Numbered from the stretch's first letter, positions 20,601 to 31,295 are shown. The stretch is 64,000 nucleotides of DNA from Aradus depressus (GCA_963662175.1 OY759222.1:13774222-13838221); one strand, 5' to 3'. Translations and numbers: made by a program. The notes: generated by a model from the letters alone, not told the origin.

Positions 20601-20850
20601 TATGTATCAAACATGGTAACTCCTGATAGAATAATGATAGTAACGAAACATATTTTTATATGTGTAATCAGAATCCCCTAAAAAACGACACATATTATTT
20701 TCACAAAAAATCGTCCAAAGGGAATAGGATCAGAGGTAAGCAGTTCAAATCGACAAACTGCCGGTGTAATATATCGATACGTAATTTAACATGGATTCAG
20801 AAGTCGACTATCGATTAAAACGCTCCATTGGTGTTAGATGGATAGCAAAA
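20601..20850 (+). repeat. Repeat C copy
   Basis: It contains gataactcctgatagaat-like sequence, a purine-rich gggaataggatcagagg middle, aactgccggtgtaatatatcg and a gattcagaagtcgac segment in the usual order. Confidence 0.65.
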
Positions 20851-20954
20851 ACTTAGCTAATTATTTCATACTGATGATGTTCATTTCCAATGATTCACCG
20901 ACGACTTATAATGATATTGGAATTATTTTTTGGTGATGGAATACTCAACACATG

Positions 20955-21150
20955 CACAACATTTTTATTTTGGGCTCATTTATGATGCATATTAGCGATG
21001 TAACTAGGTTATCGAGTTATTTACGACATCCATGGCCCCGGGAAGGGAGTTCTATTTACGAAATAAAACTTACTCCCGGACGGGATTCAAACCCGCAAAC
21101 CATGATGAAATCATGCGACCAAAGCCCTACGCTCTAGCCCACAAGGCCAC
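20955..21150 (-). repeat. SINE-B copy
   Basis: The complement has the tRNA-like head (tagagcgtagggctttggt and the box B gggtttgaatcccg), the middle agtaagttttatttcgt and ccatggatgtcgtaaata. It ends with gctaatatgcatcataaa and an A-rich tail. The 3' hairpin is present but less well kept than in the 22.3 and 31.5 kb copies. Confidence 0.88.
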
Positions 21151-21397
21151 CACAAAATATTCATATGTGTGTTAATATCGACGATATTAATCATACGTTT
21201 TTATGGCTGATTTTATTTAGAGTTTATTCAATTAAAAATGAGGTTAATTTATTATTTTTAAAGTTTTTTTTTTATTGTTTCTTTACTGTTTTCTTCCCTC
21301 ATTCTTCCTACCAAAGAGATGAAATCTGTTTTGACAAATCACATTATCAAAAGGTAACAACGTGCTTTATATTATGTTTATATTTTATATGTTTTTT

Positions 21398-21775
21398 TAT
21401 CCGGGTAGTAAACAACCCTTGAGCACGCCGTCCTTCTGACTTAAGCGATAATCCCAAGCTTGTGTGATGTCAGATACTCGTTAAATACCTCTCAGAGTTG
21501 GGCTTTTGTTCACCAGAGTAACGAAAGAGCGCCCTGGTAGTAGGCCTTCGTAATAAAGCCCGGGCATGAGTAACTAACATTTTATTGGTGCAATTATATG
21601 CTTCTATGCTACATTATTGTATGTCTATGTTCCAAATCTGGTCGAGGCTCTTTAGTTTTTTTTTTATCTTGCTGGTAAAAAACGTTGAGCACACCCTCCG
21701 TTGGACTGGACGTTAAGCGATGTTGTAAGTCAGTACTCGTTTAAGATACCAATCACTCTCCTAGGGAACTTAACC
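21398..21775 (+). repeat. Two truncated SINE-A copies
   Basis: The first (21398-21575) runs from the linker through the core to agcccgggcatgagt with deletions. The second (about 21630-21775) starts in the head at the box B region (tctggtcgaggct) and ends near actctcctaggg. Both are decayed and lack the CCTAA tail. Confidence 0.8.
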
Positions 21776-21839
21776 TGTGTAAGTTTGGTAAAGCTGTTGG
21801 ATATTTTGTGGAAATTTATAATAAATAAATAAAACAAAC

Positions 21840-22137
21840 TATTTTTCTTTCCCAGATATACGAAGCAGAGAGAAAGTCATATAATCGGAGTTTTCAACGG
21901 AATTTCGTGTTTTCCAAGCTCCAGATTCCAAAATGAAAAAAAAAAAAATGTTGTGTATATGTGTCTGTGTGAAGACAATAACTTCCAATAAAATTAATGT
22001 ATCGACACGAAATTTTATATGTATGACGAAATCGAGGAGGTGCTCGACTTACATACCTTAATTTTGGTTGATATCATGAATGTATCGATACAAACTTTTG
22101 TATGAGGATTCAGAAGCCATGATGTAAGTCAAATATT
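21840..22137 (+). repeat. Repeat C copy
   Basis: The 5' part (cccagatatacgaag, gtcatataatcgg, ttttcaacggaatttcgtg) is kept here, followed by cttccaataaaattaatgtatcgac and the later gattcagaagcc. This is one of the fuller copies, about 300 bases with an internal deletion. Confidence 0.7.
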
Positions 22138-22345
22138 GGGGGCCATGATGGCCGTGCGGGCTGGAGCGTAGGGCTTTGGTCGCGCGTCACCATGGTTTGC
22201 GGGTTCGAATCTCGTCCAGGAGTGAGTTTTATTTCGTATATAGAACTCCCTCCCGGGGCCATGGATGTCGTAAATAACTAGATTAACACAGTGATATGGC
22301 TAATATGCACCGTACATAAGGCCAAGAAAAAAATAAAATAAATTT
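22138..22345 (+). repeat. SINE-B, full length
   Basis: The family reads as head gggggccatgatggccgtgc, box B gggttcgaatctcg, body gagttttatttcgta and gccatggatgtcgtaaata, and end atggctaatatgcaccg then a short A-rich tail. Length is about 205 bases. At 22297-22324 a 28-base segment can fold into a hairpin (TGGCT with GGCCA outside, TATG with CATA inside). It aligns without gaps to the 3' end of the intact LINE at 62505-62532. The box A region is poor, so the tRNA origin rests on box B and overall layout. Confidence 0.9.
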
Positions 22346-23390
22346 GGTGATTCAGCGAATGTTTCTTTTCATCATATAACTCACTCTATGAAATATAATA
22401 TCAATTATTTCATTAAATGAAATAATTAAATAAATTTTATTTTATGTATTATGTAATGTTGAAAATTGAGTACCGATGTTGTTCTACTAGAAATCAGGTC
22501 GTGCAATGTTACCATTGGTGCATTTCGCTGCTATTAATTACAGTCATATGCAACATTATACCAACTGTTTCCATTTTAGTCATAATTGAATCATGAAACA
22601 ATTATTGTTTCTGTCACTATAAACTGTTCTACAACATAGGTTATAAGCCAGAAATTATATACTAAATTGAGATATATTCACGAAAAATTAGAAATAAAAA
22701 ATAATTACTTGCATACATCGATTAACAAATTGAATCGAAAATATTACCTAAACAATTATCTCCGACTAGTTCCGATTCCATCCGAAACATTTTTATTCGA
22801 AAACTTCTCCTATTCGTCGATGATTTACCACGTAATGTACTTTCTCAGCATGAATTCATCAATTAAATTTTCGCTCAACCGTTTTGGCTAAAAATCAATA
22901 GTTGACTTACGACTTCTGAATCCTCCATATCAAAATTTCAGAGGGTCGGAAAACATGAAATTCAAGTGAAAAAAATCATCGAATTTCAGACCGATTACAT
23001 AATTTCTTCAGTACTTCTTATAGCTGGATTTGTATATTGCTGGATATATATATTACTGAAAATATTTTTTATTTATCCGTCATATCCACGACGAGATAAA
23101 CTCCAAAAATAAGCACTTACTCTTCTTTAAAATATGTGATATTACACTCTTTTTACTTTCCCAGATATACACCTGTTGATTTCCAGCTAAATCGACTAAA
23201 GGGAAGGGGGGATTATGGACAAAACCTGCTATGAATGTATCGACACGAAATGTCATATGTACAAAGAAAGTCTTATAAGGACGACATATATCAATTTTCA
23301 GCAAAATCAGTCGATGTGAAGGAGGGATCAGAGGGGCTCAACTCAAAAAAAATCCCAATAACAGCTAACATAATAACAGCTAACAATAAC
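22346..23390. repeat. AT-rich DNA with several repeat C fragments
   Basis: Repeat C pieces lie at about 22740-23060 (inverse and direct parts) and 23160-23370, the latter with tgaatgtatcgacacgaaatg and gtcgatgtgaaggaggg. Open frames at 22667-22891 and 23080-23304 fall inside these or AT-rich DNA and are not supported as genes. Confidence 0.55.
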
Positions 23391-23635
23391 GCCTTTTGTT
23401 TCTATAAGAAATCTCGTCCAACAACATCTTACTATCACATAAGGACTACTGTGGTTCTGGTCTTCCACTTTACCACCAGGACAGCTTTATCGGCAAAAAT
23501 TAAATGTAACTTCCAATTTCCGAATTTAGTGAAAATTTATAATTATAATAGTCACAGAAGTAATTGAAGGAAAAATCAAAAATATATTAATGATACTGAA
23601 CATTTTTGCAGAGATATTGTGAAACTCTTAATAAA
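23391..23635 (-). repeat. Outer block of the 4.2 kb foldback family
   Basis: This is the reverse complement of about 3930-4170. It shares ttttgtttctataagaaatc, gtggttctggtc, gacagctttatcggcaaaa and gcagagatattgtgaaa. The hammerhead-bearing arm is missing here. As at 3.9 kb it is fused to a SINE-A, in the mirrored arrangement. Confidence 0.75.
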
Positions 23636-23880
23636 AACCGGACCGAGGCCCTTAGTTTATTTTATCTGGGAGGTAAAATAAATTTAAGCACGCCGTCCTT
23701 CGGACGGGACGCTAAGCGATGGGCCCAGTACGATTTCGGAGCGTCAGTACGATTTCTGGTACTCGTTAAAGACCCCTATCCTAGATGAATAAAAATTTAG
23801 GGTAGGCAAAATTTATACTACTCCCTTAGTAGAGTCGGGCTCATGCCCACCAGAGTGACGAGAGAGCGCTTATACTATAG
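23636..23880 (+). repeat. SINE-A copy without the tRNA-like head
   Basis: It runs from ccgaggcccttagtttat through the core to gagtgacgagagagcgc. A short internal duplication (cagtacgattt, twice) marks the middle. It lacks the CCTAA tail. Confidence 0.88.
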
Positions 23881-24006
23881 ATTCAAGAAAGTAAAAAAAA
23901 AGGTCGGTGAATCATGAATGTGCAATTGAATTTTCCTCGGTCTGCACCTAAAAAAGTTTGCCAATACCTGGCCCTATACTATATAGTTGAGGATGTAAAG
24001 CTGTTA

Positions 24007-24457
24007 GTATGACTCATGCCCGGGCTTTAACAAGGTCATATCGCTTACTATGGTGGACATGAGCCCGACTCTACTCCGAAAGTCCTAAATTTTGCCTACA
24101 CTAAATTTGTATTCACCTAGGGGTCTTTACAAGAGTATCTAACATCGCTAAACGTCCCAACCGAAAGACGGCTTACTCAAGGTTTTTCACCTCTCAATAT
24201 TTATTGTTATTTATCTGGAAAGTGAAAAAACCATGAGCACGTCGTCCTTCAGATAGAACGTTAAGGGATGGTCCCAAGCCTGTACTCGTTAAAGACCCCT
24301 ACCATAGGTGAATAAAAATTTAGGGTAGGCAAAATTTAGGACTCACACAATAGAGTTGAGCTCTTGTTTACCAGAGTGAAGAAAGAGCGCTCTGGTAGTA
24401 GGCGATATGAGCTCGTAGTTAAAGCCCGGGCATGAGTCATAAAACCTAACCTAACCT
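24007..24457. repeat. Head-to-head pair of truncated SINE-A copies
   Basis: Positions 24007-24200 are a - strand copy and 24201-24457 a + strand copy, so the two 3' ends point outward. The + copy ends with aaaacctaacctaacctc. Both lack the tRNA head and meet at about 24200. The + copy carries the same 5' variant as the copy at 955. Confidence 0.85.
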
Positions 24458-24907
24458 CAATATATTTTGTGAAAAGGATACTTTTTCAATATATTTTGAT
24501 AAAAATTGGCTTACTGCTAGGAAACGCCATTTTAAAAAATGGGAAGAATGTATCTTCAGAATTCCTTTATTCTGGCCTTCCCCTCCTTTTTTATATTCAT
24601 TACATTATAAATCTGATATATATGTATATCAGTATAAGCCCTTGTCTAAAAGGTTTTGTGTTTTTTCTATAATGGTGTCTTAGAAATCAAAAGATTTGGC
24701 TCGTGTGTCTATGCTATTTTGTATTCTGCTCCAACTTTTTAGTTGCTTCTCTCGTTTAGGGTCGGCAATCAAGCACTATAGACTGTAATTTATTCTGTCT
24801 TATGCCCCAGGGAGGAAATTTGGTATTCTCTATTTTAAAATCAACCTCTATTTTATTTATTTATTTTTTCTTACAAAGGTTTTAAAAGATTTATGTAAAG
24901 AGAAAGT
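24458..24907. other. No gene recognised
   Basis: T-rich sequence. A frame at 24469-24672 (+) encodes a hydrophobic peptide with no motif. Nothing else is seen. Confidence 0.45.
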
Positions 24908-24915
24908 GATAGGAG

Positions 24916-25530
24916 CAAGGGCGTAGCCAGGGGGGAGGGGGGGGCGCCTGGCCAGAGCAAAAAACCAAGATAACAATTAAATAAACTAAAAAAATCGCTT
25001 TTATTATGATCTTATAATAATTATAATAGGATTTTCAAAGTTCCCGTGCGTCTGATTCCTAAGTCAGCAATCAGCTGTTACATAAATGTACATATACAAG
25101 TCATATTACATTTTTTTAAATATATATGAATTCGATCATTTCATTTCCTCGCTCAAAATCGTCATTTATGTTATACTTTATACTCTTAAAGCTGATTTTA
25201 CATGCGCAGTAAAAATTCAAAGCGCAGCAGCAGCAAATGCACGCTATTGGATGTGAGTCATTTAATTCTAAAAGCACAGAAACCACAGTGTGCATTTGCT
25301 GCTGCTGCGCTTTGCATTGTTGCTGCTCATGTAAAGTCAACTTAAGTATTACAGTCAGTGGTTACCTCAGGGGAAGCTTCTAGAGGTCCTAGTCTCCCAA
25401 ATTAATAAGAAAAAGGTGAGAGCGCTAACCGCGGAAACTGCAGGCTTGTGCCCCCGGGAGTCTATACCCCCCACCCTCGTAGCCTTACTTTGCCCCCCCC
25501 CCCCTTCTCAAAATCGTGGCTAAGCCCCTG
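24916..25530. mobile_element. hAT-type MITE with 8-base target duplication
   Basis: The ends are caagggcgtagccagg at the left and its inverse tggctaagcccctg at the right. The flanks gataggag (24908-24915) and gaaaggag (25531-25538) agree in 7 of 8 bases, the duplication length of hAT. Inside is a long imperfect palindrome around gcgcagcagcagcaaatgca and gcatttgctgctgctgcgc. There is no ORF. A second copy lies at 29725-30277. Confidence 0.8.
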
Positions 25531-25539
25531 GAAAGGAGT

Positions 25540-25620
25540 CGTATTTATTGGGTTCTGGATGCACATATAAAATTTTGTATCGATATATTCATTCTATCGG
25601 GAGTTATCGTGTTGATAGAC
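25540..25620 (+). repeat. Repeat C fragment
   Basis: An 80-base piece contains aaaattttgtatcgatatattc and atcgggagttatcgtgttg, which is the inverse order variant of repeat C. It ends at the duplication upstream of the polyamine oxidase gene. Confidence 0.6.
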
Positions 25621-25926
25621 AGCTTTCTACTGAGGAGCTGTTTGGGAACGTTCATATGCCTATTTTTCCTTATTTCACACCCTACTGGATGTTCAAGGAG
25701 TGTGATGACCTCATCTGACCTCCTCTGAAAGCCTGACCTCTGCTCCGAAGGATGGGGTGCTCATAACACCCTCTATAGTACAGTTTTCCCAAAGTATCTT
25801 TCTGCTGAGGAGCTGTTTGGGAACGTTCATATCCCTATTTTTCTATATTTCACACCCTACTGGATGTTCAAGGAGTGTGAAGACCTCATCTGACCTCCTC
25901 CGGAAACCTGACCCCTGCTCTGAAGA
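25621..25926 (+). repeat. Direct duplication just upstream of the polyamine oxidase exon
   Basis: Two copies of a roughly 120-base segment (about 25625-25743 and 25799-25926) share gaggagctgtttgggaacg, ttcacaccctactggatg and cctcatctgacctcct, at about 92% identity by eye. They are separated by 55 unique bases. The second ends five bases before the first plausible ATG of the oxidase. This may be promoter or 5' UTR sequence duplicated in place. I see no TATA box. Confidence 0.75.
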
Positions 25927-25930
25927 ACTG

Positions 25931-26118
25931 ATGAAGTATGTCCGTTGCCGGCGGGATGTCAAACTGTCTATTTGTCTGCTGGACGATGGGACCATTCATC
26001 CCTGCTGTGAACCTCCTCGTGTAGTCATTGTTGGCGCTGGAATGGCGGGTCTCTCAGCCGCTCAGCGTTTTGTTCAATGTGGAATGAACAATTTTGTTAT
26101 ACTCGAAGCAACTGATCG
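25931..26118 (+). CDS. Polyamine oxidase-like flavoenzyme, exon 1 (FAD-binding start)
   Basis: The exon encodes the N-terminus of an FAD amine oxidase of the spermine oxidase/acetylpolyamine oxidase type. VVIVGAGMAGLSAAQRF (about residues 31-47) is the dinucleotide-binding Rossmann motif, followed by NNFVILEATDR. The donor gtaaga splits an Arg codon (CG|G) that is completed at 34343, giving R-AGGRI, the expected next motif. I place the start at ATG 25931 because the open frame upstream (25757 on) has no ATG and lies in the duplicated segment. A further upstream coding exon cannot be excluded. With exon 2 the product is about 518 residues, the usual family size. Confidence 0.85.
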
Positions 26119-26136
26119 GTAAGAAAGGTACTCTTT

Positions 26137-26232
26137 ATTACTGTTGTCATACCTTTCGGTGGAAACCGTCGTCACTGGCTGCTGGTTGACTACTGTGGGC
26201 ATCAGCCCTCCGAAAGGTATGACAACAGTAAT
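26137..26232. mobile_element. Small palindromic MITE-like element
   Basis: Perfect 23-base inverted repeats (26137-26159 and 26210-26232; motif ctgttgtcatacctttcgg) surround a 50-base loop. It starts 18 bases after the donor site of the oxidase exon, so the pre-mRNA would carry this hairpin right after the splice site. Only one copy is in the window. Confidence 0.65.
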
Positions 26233-26690
26233 ATATTTACTGGCGGAACTAACCCCTTAGATTATATACTATTCATTAATTTATACTTTCTTATATCTTT
26301 AGTCTAAGGAAGCATTGTAATCGTGTAAAAATACAAGTTCGAGTTTTCAACAAAATGACACAAATCACGTAGATCTGATTTCAATTTGGTCGAAATCACT
26401 CTTTAAGACCACTTTCCTTCGCGGCATAAATAACTTTTATAAGACACCCTTTATATGTATGACCTAATCAAAAATCTCTAGGGTTAAAAGTTGAAGAGAA
26501 TACTGAAAATTAATTTTATATGAAATACATTTTTTCGAAGTCGCTCGGTTTGCGAAATACATGCCAAAAATCGTCTTAAAATTACTTTTTAAAACTCTTT
26601 TTTTTTTGGCGTTTGCTTGAATTAGGCGAAAACGGTTAGTTCTGTCGATCACTGTCAGGCTTAAGAGTATATAAATAACTATAACTTATA
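26233..26690. repeat. Repeat C terminal fragment, otherwise no gene
   Basis: Positions 26275-26430 hold the end segment of repeat C in inverse orientation (aaggaagcattgtaatcgtg, gagttttcaacaaaatgac, gaaatcactctttaagacc). The rest is AT-rich. Confidence 0.5.
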
Positions 26691-27244
26691 TCACAGGATG
26701 TCAAATATAAGATAGTCTGACCTCTCACAGATTTTTATTGGTAGTAATAGCTAGCCGGCTTTCGAGGTTTCCCTCATCATCAGGCCGTCTACAAAAGAAC
26801 TAACCTGATTAAAAATTTAAAATTTTTGAATATAACTAAATAATATTATAAAAAAAAAATAAATAACAATCTTAAACATTAACAATTTTAAATATCATGG
26901 ATGGGGACAGACGAGTTATCCCTGTCCACCATCTGAGTCACAACTGCTGCCCTGTATCACCGGTGAGTTGACAACCCTAATAAAGAAAAGCAGTTGTGAC
27001 TCAGATGGTGGACAGGGATAACTCGTCTGTCCCCATCCATGATATTTAAAATTGTTAATGTTTTAGATTGTTATTTATTTATTTTTATTATATTATTTAG
27101 TTTTATTCAAAAAATTTTAATTTTTTATCAGGTTGGTTCTTTTGTAGACTGCCTGATGATGAGGGAAACCTCGAAAGCCGGCTAGCTATTAATACTAATA
27201 AAAATCTGTGAGAGGTCAGACTATCTTATATTTGACATCCTGTG
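26691..27244. mobile_element. Foldback element with two hammerhead-like cores
   Basis: Two arms of about 255 bases (26691-26947 and 26988-27244) are inverted repeats of high identity around a 40-base spacer. The ends read tcacaggatgtcaaatataa and its complement. Each arm carries a hammerhead-like core pointing toward the nearer end. On the + strand, 27153-27184 reads CTGATGA, T, GAGG-GAAA-CCTC, GAAA, palindromic GCCGGC, TA. The left arm has the same on the - strand (26752-26783). There, helix I can also form (GGC with GCT, then GTAG with CTAC across an internal loop). No clear target duplication or ORF is seen. It lies in the oxidase intron. Confidence 0.8.
26752..26783 (-). other. Hammerhead-like core, best helix I of the paired set
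   Basis: On the - strand the order is helix I 5' side (GTAG-ac-GGC), CTGATGA, extra T, GAGG-GAAA-CCTC, GAAA, GCCGGC, TA as the NUH site, then helix I 3' side (GCT-atta-CTAC). An internal loop in helix I facing a helix II loop is what natural type I hammerheads have. The extra base before helix II departs from the consensus. Not tested for cleavage. Confidence 0.4.
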
Positions 27245-27769
27245 AAATAATCACTTCTCACTACATCAGCCATCTTCATATTATAACTTATATATTTAAA
27301 AAAAAAGTAAAATAGTTTTTCGAGTGGTTCAAAAAACATAACCTTGAAATTATTTGAAATTTTTAAATATTTTTTGAATTAGCAAAAAAAAAAGAAATTC
27401 CGGTGAAAACTGAACATATAACTTCACTCTGATTACATAACTTCCCCTATACTCGTTATAATTGGGGAAGTTAACGAAAATCCCTCTTATTTTCTCATCC
27501 TTTATTCAAATTCATACTTCACACAATTTCGTAGAAAATATCACGAAATATTTAGTGAGAAAGAAATGTAACATACTTTGTTAGGTTGAATTATTTTTCA
27601 TGGAATTGTTTTTAATGAGAAGGCGATGCCTCATTATTTTAAGGAACAACAAACAACATAATTTAGTTGACATAAAGTCAAGAAGCACAATATTCTAACT
27701 TATATACTTTTTATATATTCATTTACATTTTAAATCTGAATAATTTATTAAATTTGAATACATTGAATG
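27245..27769. other. No gene; AT-rich intron sequence
   Basis: Repeat C-like bits occur near 27400-27480 (acttcactctgattacataac). No coding frame is seen. This lies within the oxidase intron. Confidence 0.45.
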
Positions 27770-27841
27770 TATTCATATCGATATACTCGTATATATTCAT
27801 ATCGATATACTCGTATATATTCATATCGATATACTCGTATA
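27770..27841 (+). repeat. Tandem repeat, 24-base unit, three copies
   Basis: The unit tattcatatcgatatactcg plus tata repeats three times exactly. Each unit includes the palindrome atatcgatat. Identity is perfect, so the array is young or under conversion. Confidence 0.92.
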
Positions 27842-28619
27842 TATTACACTCCCGGACAAAATAAAGGATTACTTTAATACTTTTACGATGACTTTGTTTT
27901 CTGTCATTCCAAAAATTTCATTTTTTTTTTTTTTGTTTTGAAGTTCATGACTTGAATTAAAATCTTGGTTTTAAACAAGCAGATAATGTTGGAGAAAGCA
28001 AAGATGCTACAGAAATTAATTGGAAGATAAACTAACAGAATTTTATTTTGAGGCCATTAATGTTGAAAACTCATCTTGGATGGGAGCTAAGATTAAAAAT
28101 ATTGTCGAGAGGAAATATTGAGAGTAATAACAGCCGCTCAGATTGAGGTCTTGTTTGTCAAGAGAGAGAAAAAAAATTAAATTATGGATTACCTTTATCT
28201 CTTTTCTCATTTATATTCGAGAAAATATTATGGAGTCCATTTGGTTGACTTAATTGGAGAGGGAGATGGGGAGAATACGCCCGAACGAGCAACCAATTGG
28301 AAGAGGTCAGTTGATGAGTATTGAAGTGATCAGAACAGACATTAGACACATGTTATGAGTAGAATAGGGGCCACTTGAGACTACTAATACTGACTTATCT
28401 ATATATGAATGGGGACAGAGCCATGCAGACCCTATGGCGAAGGCGTGGCCCATAATAGGGCTAGCGGCCGCCCTGATTTCGCTTTCCCTTATTTTAAATC
28501 TATCGTTGACAAAGCCAAATATAGACAATAGAACAAAAAGAAAACCGAAAAGGGAAAAAGAAAGATAAATTAATTTGAAGGGATGGGCAAAAAAAAAAAA
28601 AAAATGGGTAATCAAAAGG
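27842..28619. other. No gene recognised
   Basis: A long - strand frame at 28307-28750 spans this and the next feature. Its hydrophobic middle arises from an AT-rich stretch and an A-run, so I do not call it. A G/C-rich patch near 28430-28480 resembles coding DNA but has no intact frame. Confidence 0.45.
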
Positions 28620-28757
28620 CAACCTGCTTTTGTAGAGAGACTGACGGGCCTTTCGTTACTCGTATTATCCATCGAAAGTGATCTCTTGAATTCTATTGAC
28701 ACAACACGTGCTGTAGAAAATGTTGCTTCCATTGAGGCTATGAAAGCCATTCTTTGA
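28620..28757 (+). pseudogene. Possible hAT transposase C-terminal fragment
   Basis: The frame reads ERLTGLSLLVLSIESDLL, then AVENVASIEAMKAIL and a stop. This resembles the RLxxLxLLSIE segment of the hAT dimerisation region and its end. It follows an A-run directly, and no other hAT part is nearby, so the call is tentative. Confidence 0.4.
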
Positions 28758-29439
28758 TTACAAATTATTTTTATTTAAGAAATGAATATTTGTGATGAAC
28801 TTTTCTAATTTTATTTGAAAAAAAAAATTGACTTGTGTTCCTTAAAAACTACTTTACTAAACTTTACTTGTTCTTAAGAAAAATACATTATTATGTCTTT
28901 TAATATTATCTATATCAAATTTTATATATAAAGTAAATTTTATAGACAGTATTCCAGTCCGATAAATATTCTACGTCGTATTTACATAAAGACATTATTC
29001 AATTATTTTCATTTCTTTTTCGACACAAATAAACGGGAATTTCGACGATGAATGTCAACCTTTTGAAAGAAAATAAGTTATTTTGTTCAAGACATTCGTT
29101 ACTTTTCGGCCAAAATTTAAAGTGGAACTATTCGTTTTATAGTTCAAAGTACCCTTTTAAAGCTTAAACATTTATTTTAAAGTTTACTCTAATTGTTTTG
29201 AAGTGAATTAATTTTTGTTATAGTGAAATTATTTTATTAGCAATTTTTATATTTATTTAATTTATTTTAAAATTACTTTAAATATAAATCTTTATGATTT
29301 TAAAATGATCATACACTTCCCCTTAGTTAGATTTTAGAGAAGTTTAACGCATTAGCGGTTCAATTTTAATGATGTTAGTTTTAAACAGATTGGTAATGTT
29401 TTCTACTAGGTTAGTAAGTTCAACTTACATGATCTTCGA
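28758..29439. other. No gene; AT-rich intron sequence
   Basis: Very AT-rich, with no frame above chance and no repeat that I can match to others in the window. Confidence 0.5.
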
Positions 29440-29724
29440 TGTGGAGTTTTCCACACAATTTCATGTTTTTCACCACATGATTTCAAATATGGAAAAAAAA
29501 AACTGCTATCAGTCTGTGTGTCTGTGAACACGATTCCCGTAAGAATTAATTTATATGGAGGAAATTTTATGTGTGAATACAAAATGTATGACGGTCCAAT
29601 TCGGCCAACGGGAAAAAGGAACAAAAACTCTAATAACTGCAGTTGTAATCAATGAATTGACGCACAATTTGATACGTGAATTTAAAACCCCATAAGTCGA
29701 CACATATTAATTTTCAGCGGAATC
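29440..29724 (+). repeat. Repeat C copy
   Basis: In order: ccacacaatttcatgttttt, gtctgtgtgtctgtgaacacg, gtaagaattaatttatatgg, aactgcagttgtaatcaatg and attttcagcggaatcgg. The right part is joined to the MITE that follows. Confidence 0.7.
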
Positions 29725-30277
29725 GGCCAGAGCTAAAAAACAAGACATAAATTAAATAAACTAAAAAAAATTTTTTTATTAAAAATGTATTGCTTGCAAG
29801 TTACCAATAGGATCTTTCCTGTGTGTCTGATTCCTAAATCAGCAATCAGCTGTTGCAAATGAGGGGCAGGCGCCAGAATTTTTAAATATACATGGATTCG
29901 ATAATTTCCTTTCCTCACTCAAAATCTTCATTTATGTTAAAATGTATTCTCTTAAAGCTGATTTTACACGCGCAGTAAAAATGCAAAGCGCTGCAGCAGC
30001 AGATGCACGCTATTGGCTGTAAGTCATTTAATTTTAAAAGCACAGAAACCATAGCGTGCATTTGCTGCTACTCATGTAAAGTTAGCCTAAGTATTACAGT
30101 CCGTGGTTACCTCAGGGGGAGCTTCTAGAGGTCCGAGTCTCCCAAATTAATAACAAAAAGTCTGCAGCGCTAATTATGAAAACTGCGGGCTGTGCCCCCG
30201 GGAGTCTATACCCCCCACCCCTGTAGCCTAACTTCCCCCCCCCCCCTCCGTGCTCAAAATCCTGGCTACGCCCCTGG
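29725..30277. mobile_element. hAT-type MITE, second copy, left end lost
   Basis: It matches 24945-25530 along its length: tgattcctaaatcagcaatc, cttaaagctgattttacacg, the gcagcagcagatgcacgc palindrome side, gaggtccgagtctccc, and ends with cctggctacgcccctgg at 30277. The left terminal repeat is missing because the copy begins inside, at ggccagagc. Identity with copy one is about 85% by eye. Confidence 0.78.
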
Positions 30278-30856
30278 CCGCTGGGGAAGAGGGATCATTG
30301 GCGAGTTAAACTCATAATAACTGCCGATGTAATGAATATATCGACACAGTATTTAGTATGCAGATTTAGAAACCTCTATATAAGTCAATTATTGAATATT
30401 AGCGCAAACAGTCGACTGGTTTTGGAAGGGGAGCGAAAAGTTAATTGATTAATTCGTTCTGGGAAGTACATTGCCGGTGATTTACCAAAGACTTTTTTGA
30501 CGTTCATTTATGAAATTTTGTTGAAAACATGATCTCGATTTTTTTCACGACTACACTACTTCCTTTTACTAAGGGATAAGAAGATAAAAGGGATTAGATG
30601 TTAATTATTTTCTTTATTAAACGATTAACGGGAGGTTGCACCATTTTCAACCGAGTCAAATGATTAAAGTAACTGCCGTTACTACTTACCATTTTTCCTT
30701 CTCTTCCATCTTACTTTCTTATCTCTGCTCATTTACATAATGTTTATCTGAAGAACTGTCTTGTAGAGCTTCTTACAAAATAAAAAATTTGTTCTTTTAT
30801 ATTATGAACTCCTTTGAATTGCCGACTAGTCTTTTTGGCGATATTCGTAATGGCCG
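30278..30856. repeat. Repeat C copy (to about 30590), then no gene
   Basis: Positions 30290-30590 have ataactgccgatgtaatgaat, atatcgacacagtatttag, gtcgactggttttgg and gttgaaaacatgatctcg in family order. After that the sequence is AT-rich without frames. Confidence 0.6.
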
Positions 30857-30869
30857 AACACATTTTGTG

Positions 30870-31217
30870 AGAGGGCGCCGGTAGTTCAGTGGTATGCGTG
30901 CTTGACTTCTGAGCTCAAGGTTGTGGGTTCGTAGCCCGACCGGGGCCCTTAGTTTATTTTATCTGGGAGGTAAAATAAACGTAAGCACGCCGTCCTTCGG
31001 ATGGGACGTTAAGCGATGGTCCCGAGCCTGTACGATGTCAGGTACTCGTTAAAGACCCCTGCCCTAGGTGAATAAAAATTTAGGGTAGGCAAAATTTAGG
31101 ACTCCCACAGTAGAGTCGGGCTCATGTCCACCAGAGTGACGATAGACCGCTCTGGTAGTAGGCGATATGACCTCGTAGTTAAAGCCCGGGCATGAGTCAT
31201 AAAACCTAACCTAACCT
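30870..31217 (+). repeat. SINE-A, full length with clear target duplication
   Basis: Head to tail is complete, with box A-like tagttcagtggt, box B-like gggttcgtagccc and the tail aacctaacctaacctaac. The flanks aacacattttgtg at 30857-30869 and 31218-31230 are a perfect 13-base repeat, of which aac overlaps the tail. This copy is close to the consensus, so it is among the younger insertions. Confidence 0.95.
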
Positions 31218-31295
31218 AACACATTTTGTGCGATTTGTATTGATATAGTGAAAAAACTAATAACAGGACATTTAAGAACTTTTTACTTCATTCTT

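Noticed and set aside
22138..22220. tRNA gene at the SINE-B head
   Set aside because: Only box B is good, the A box is poor, and the unit continues into a dispersed repeat.
28307..28750. Long - strand frame of 147 codons with hydrophobic stretches
   Set aside because: It crosses an A-run and a likely hAT fragment on the other strand. The hydrophobic part comes from AT-rich DNA.
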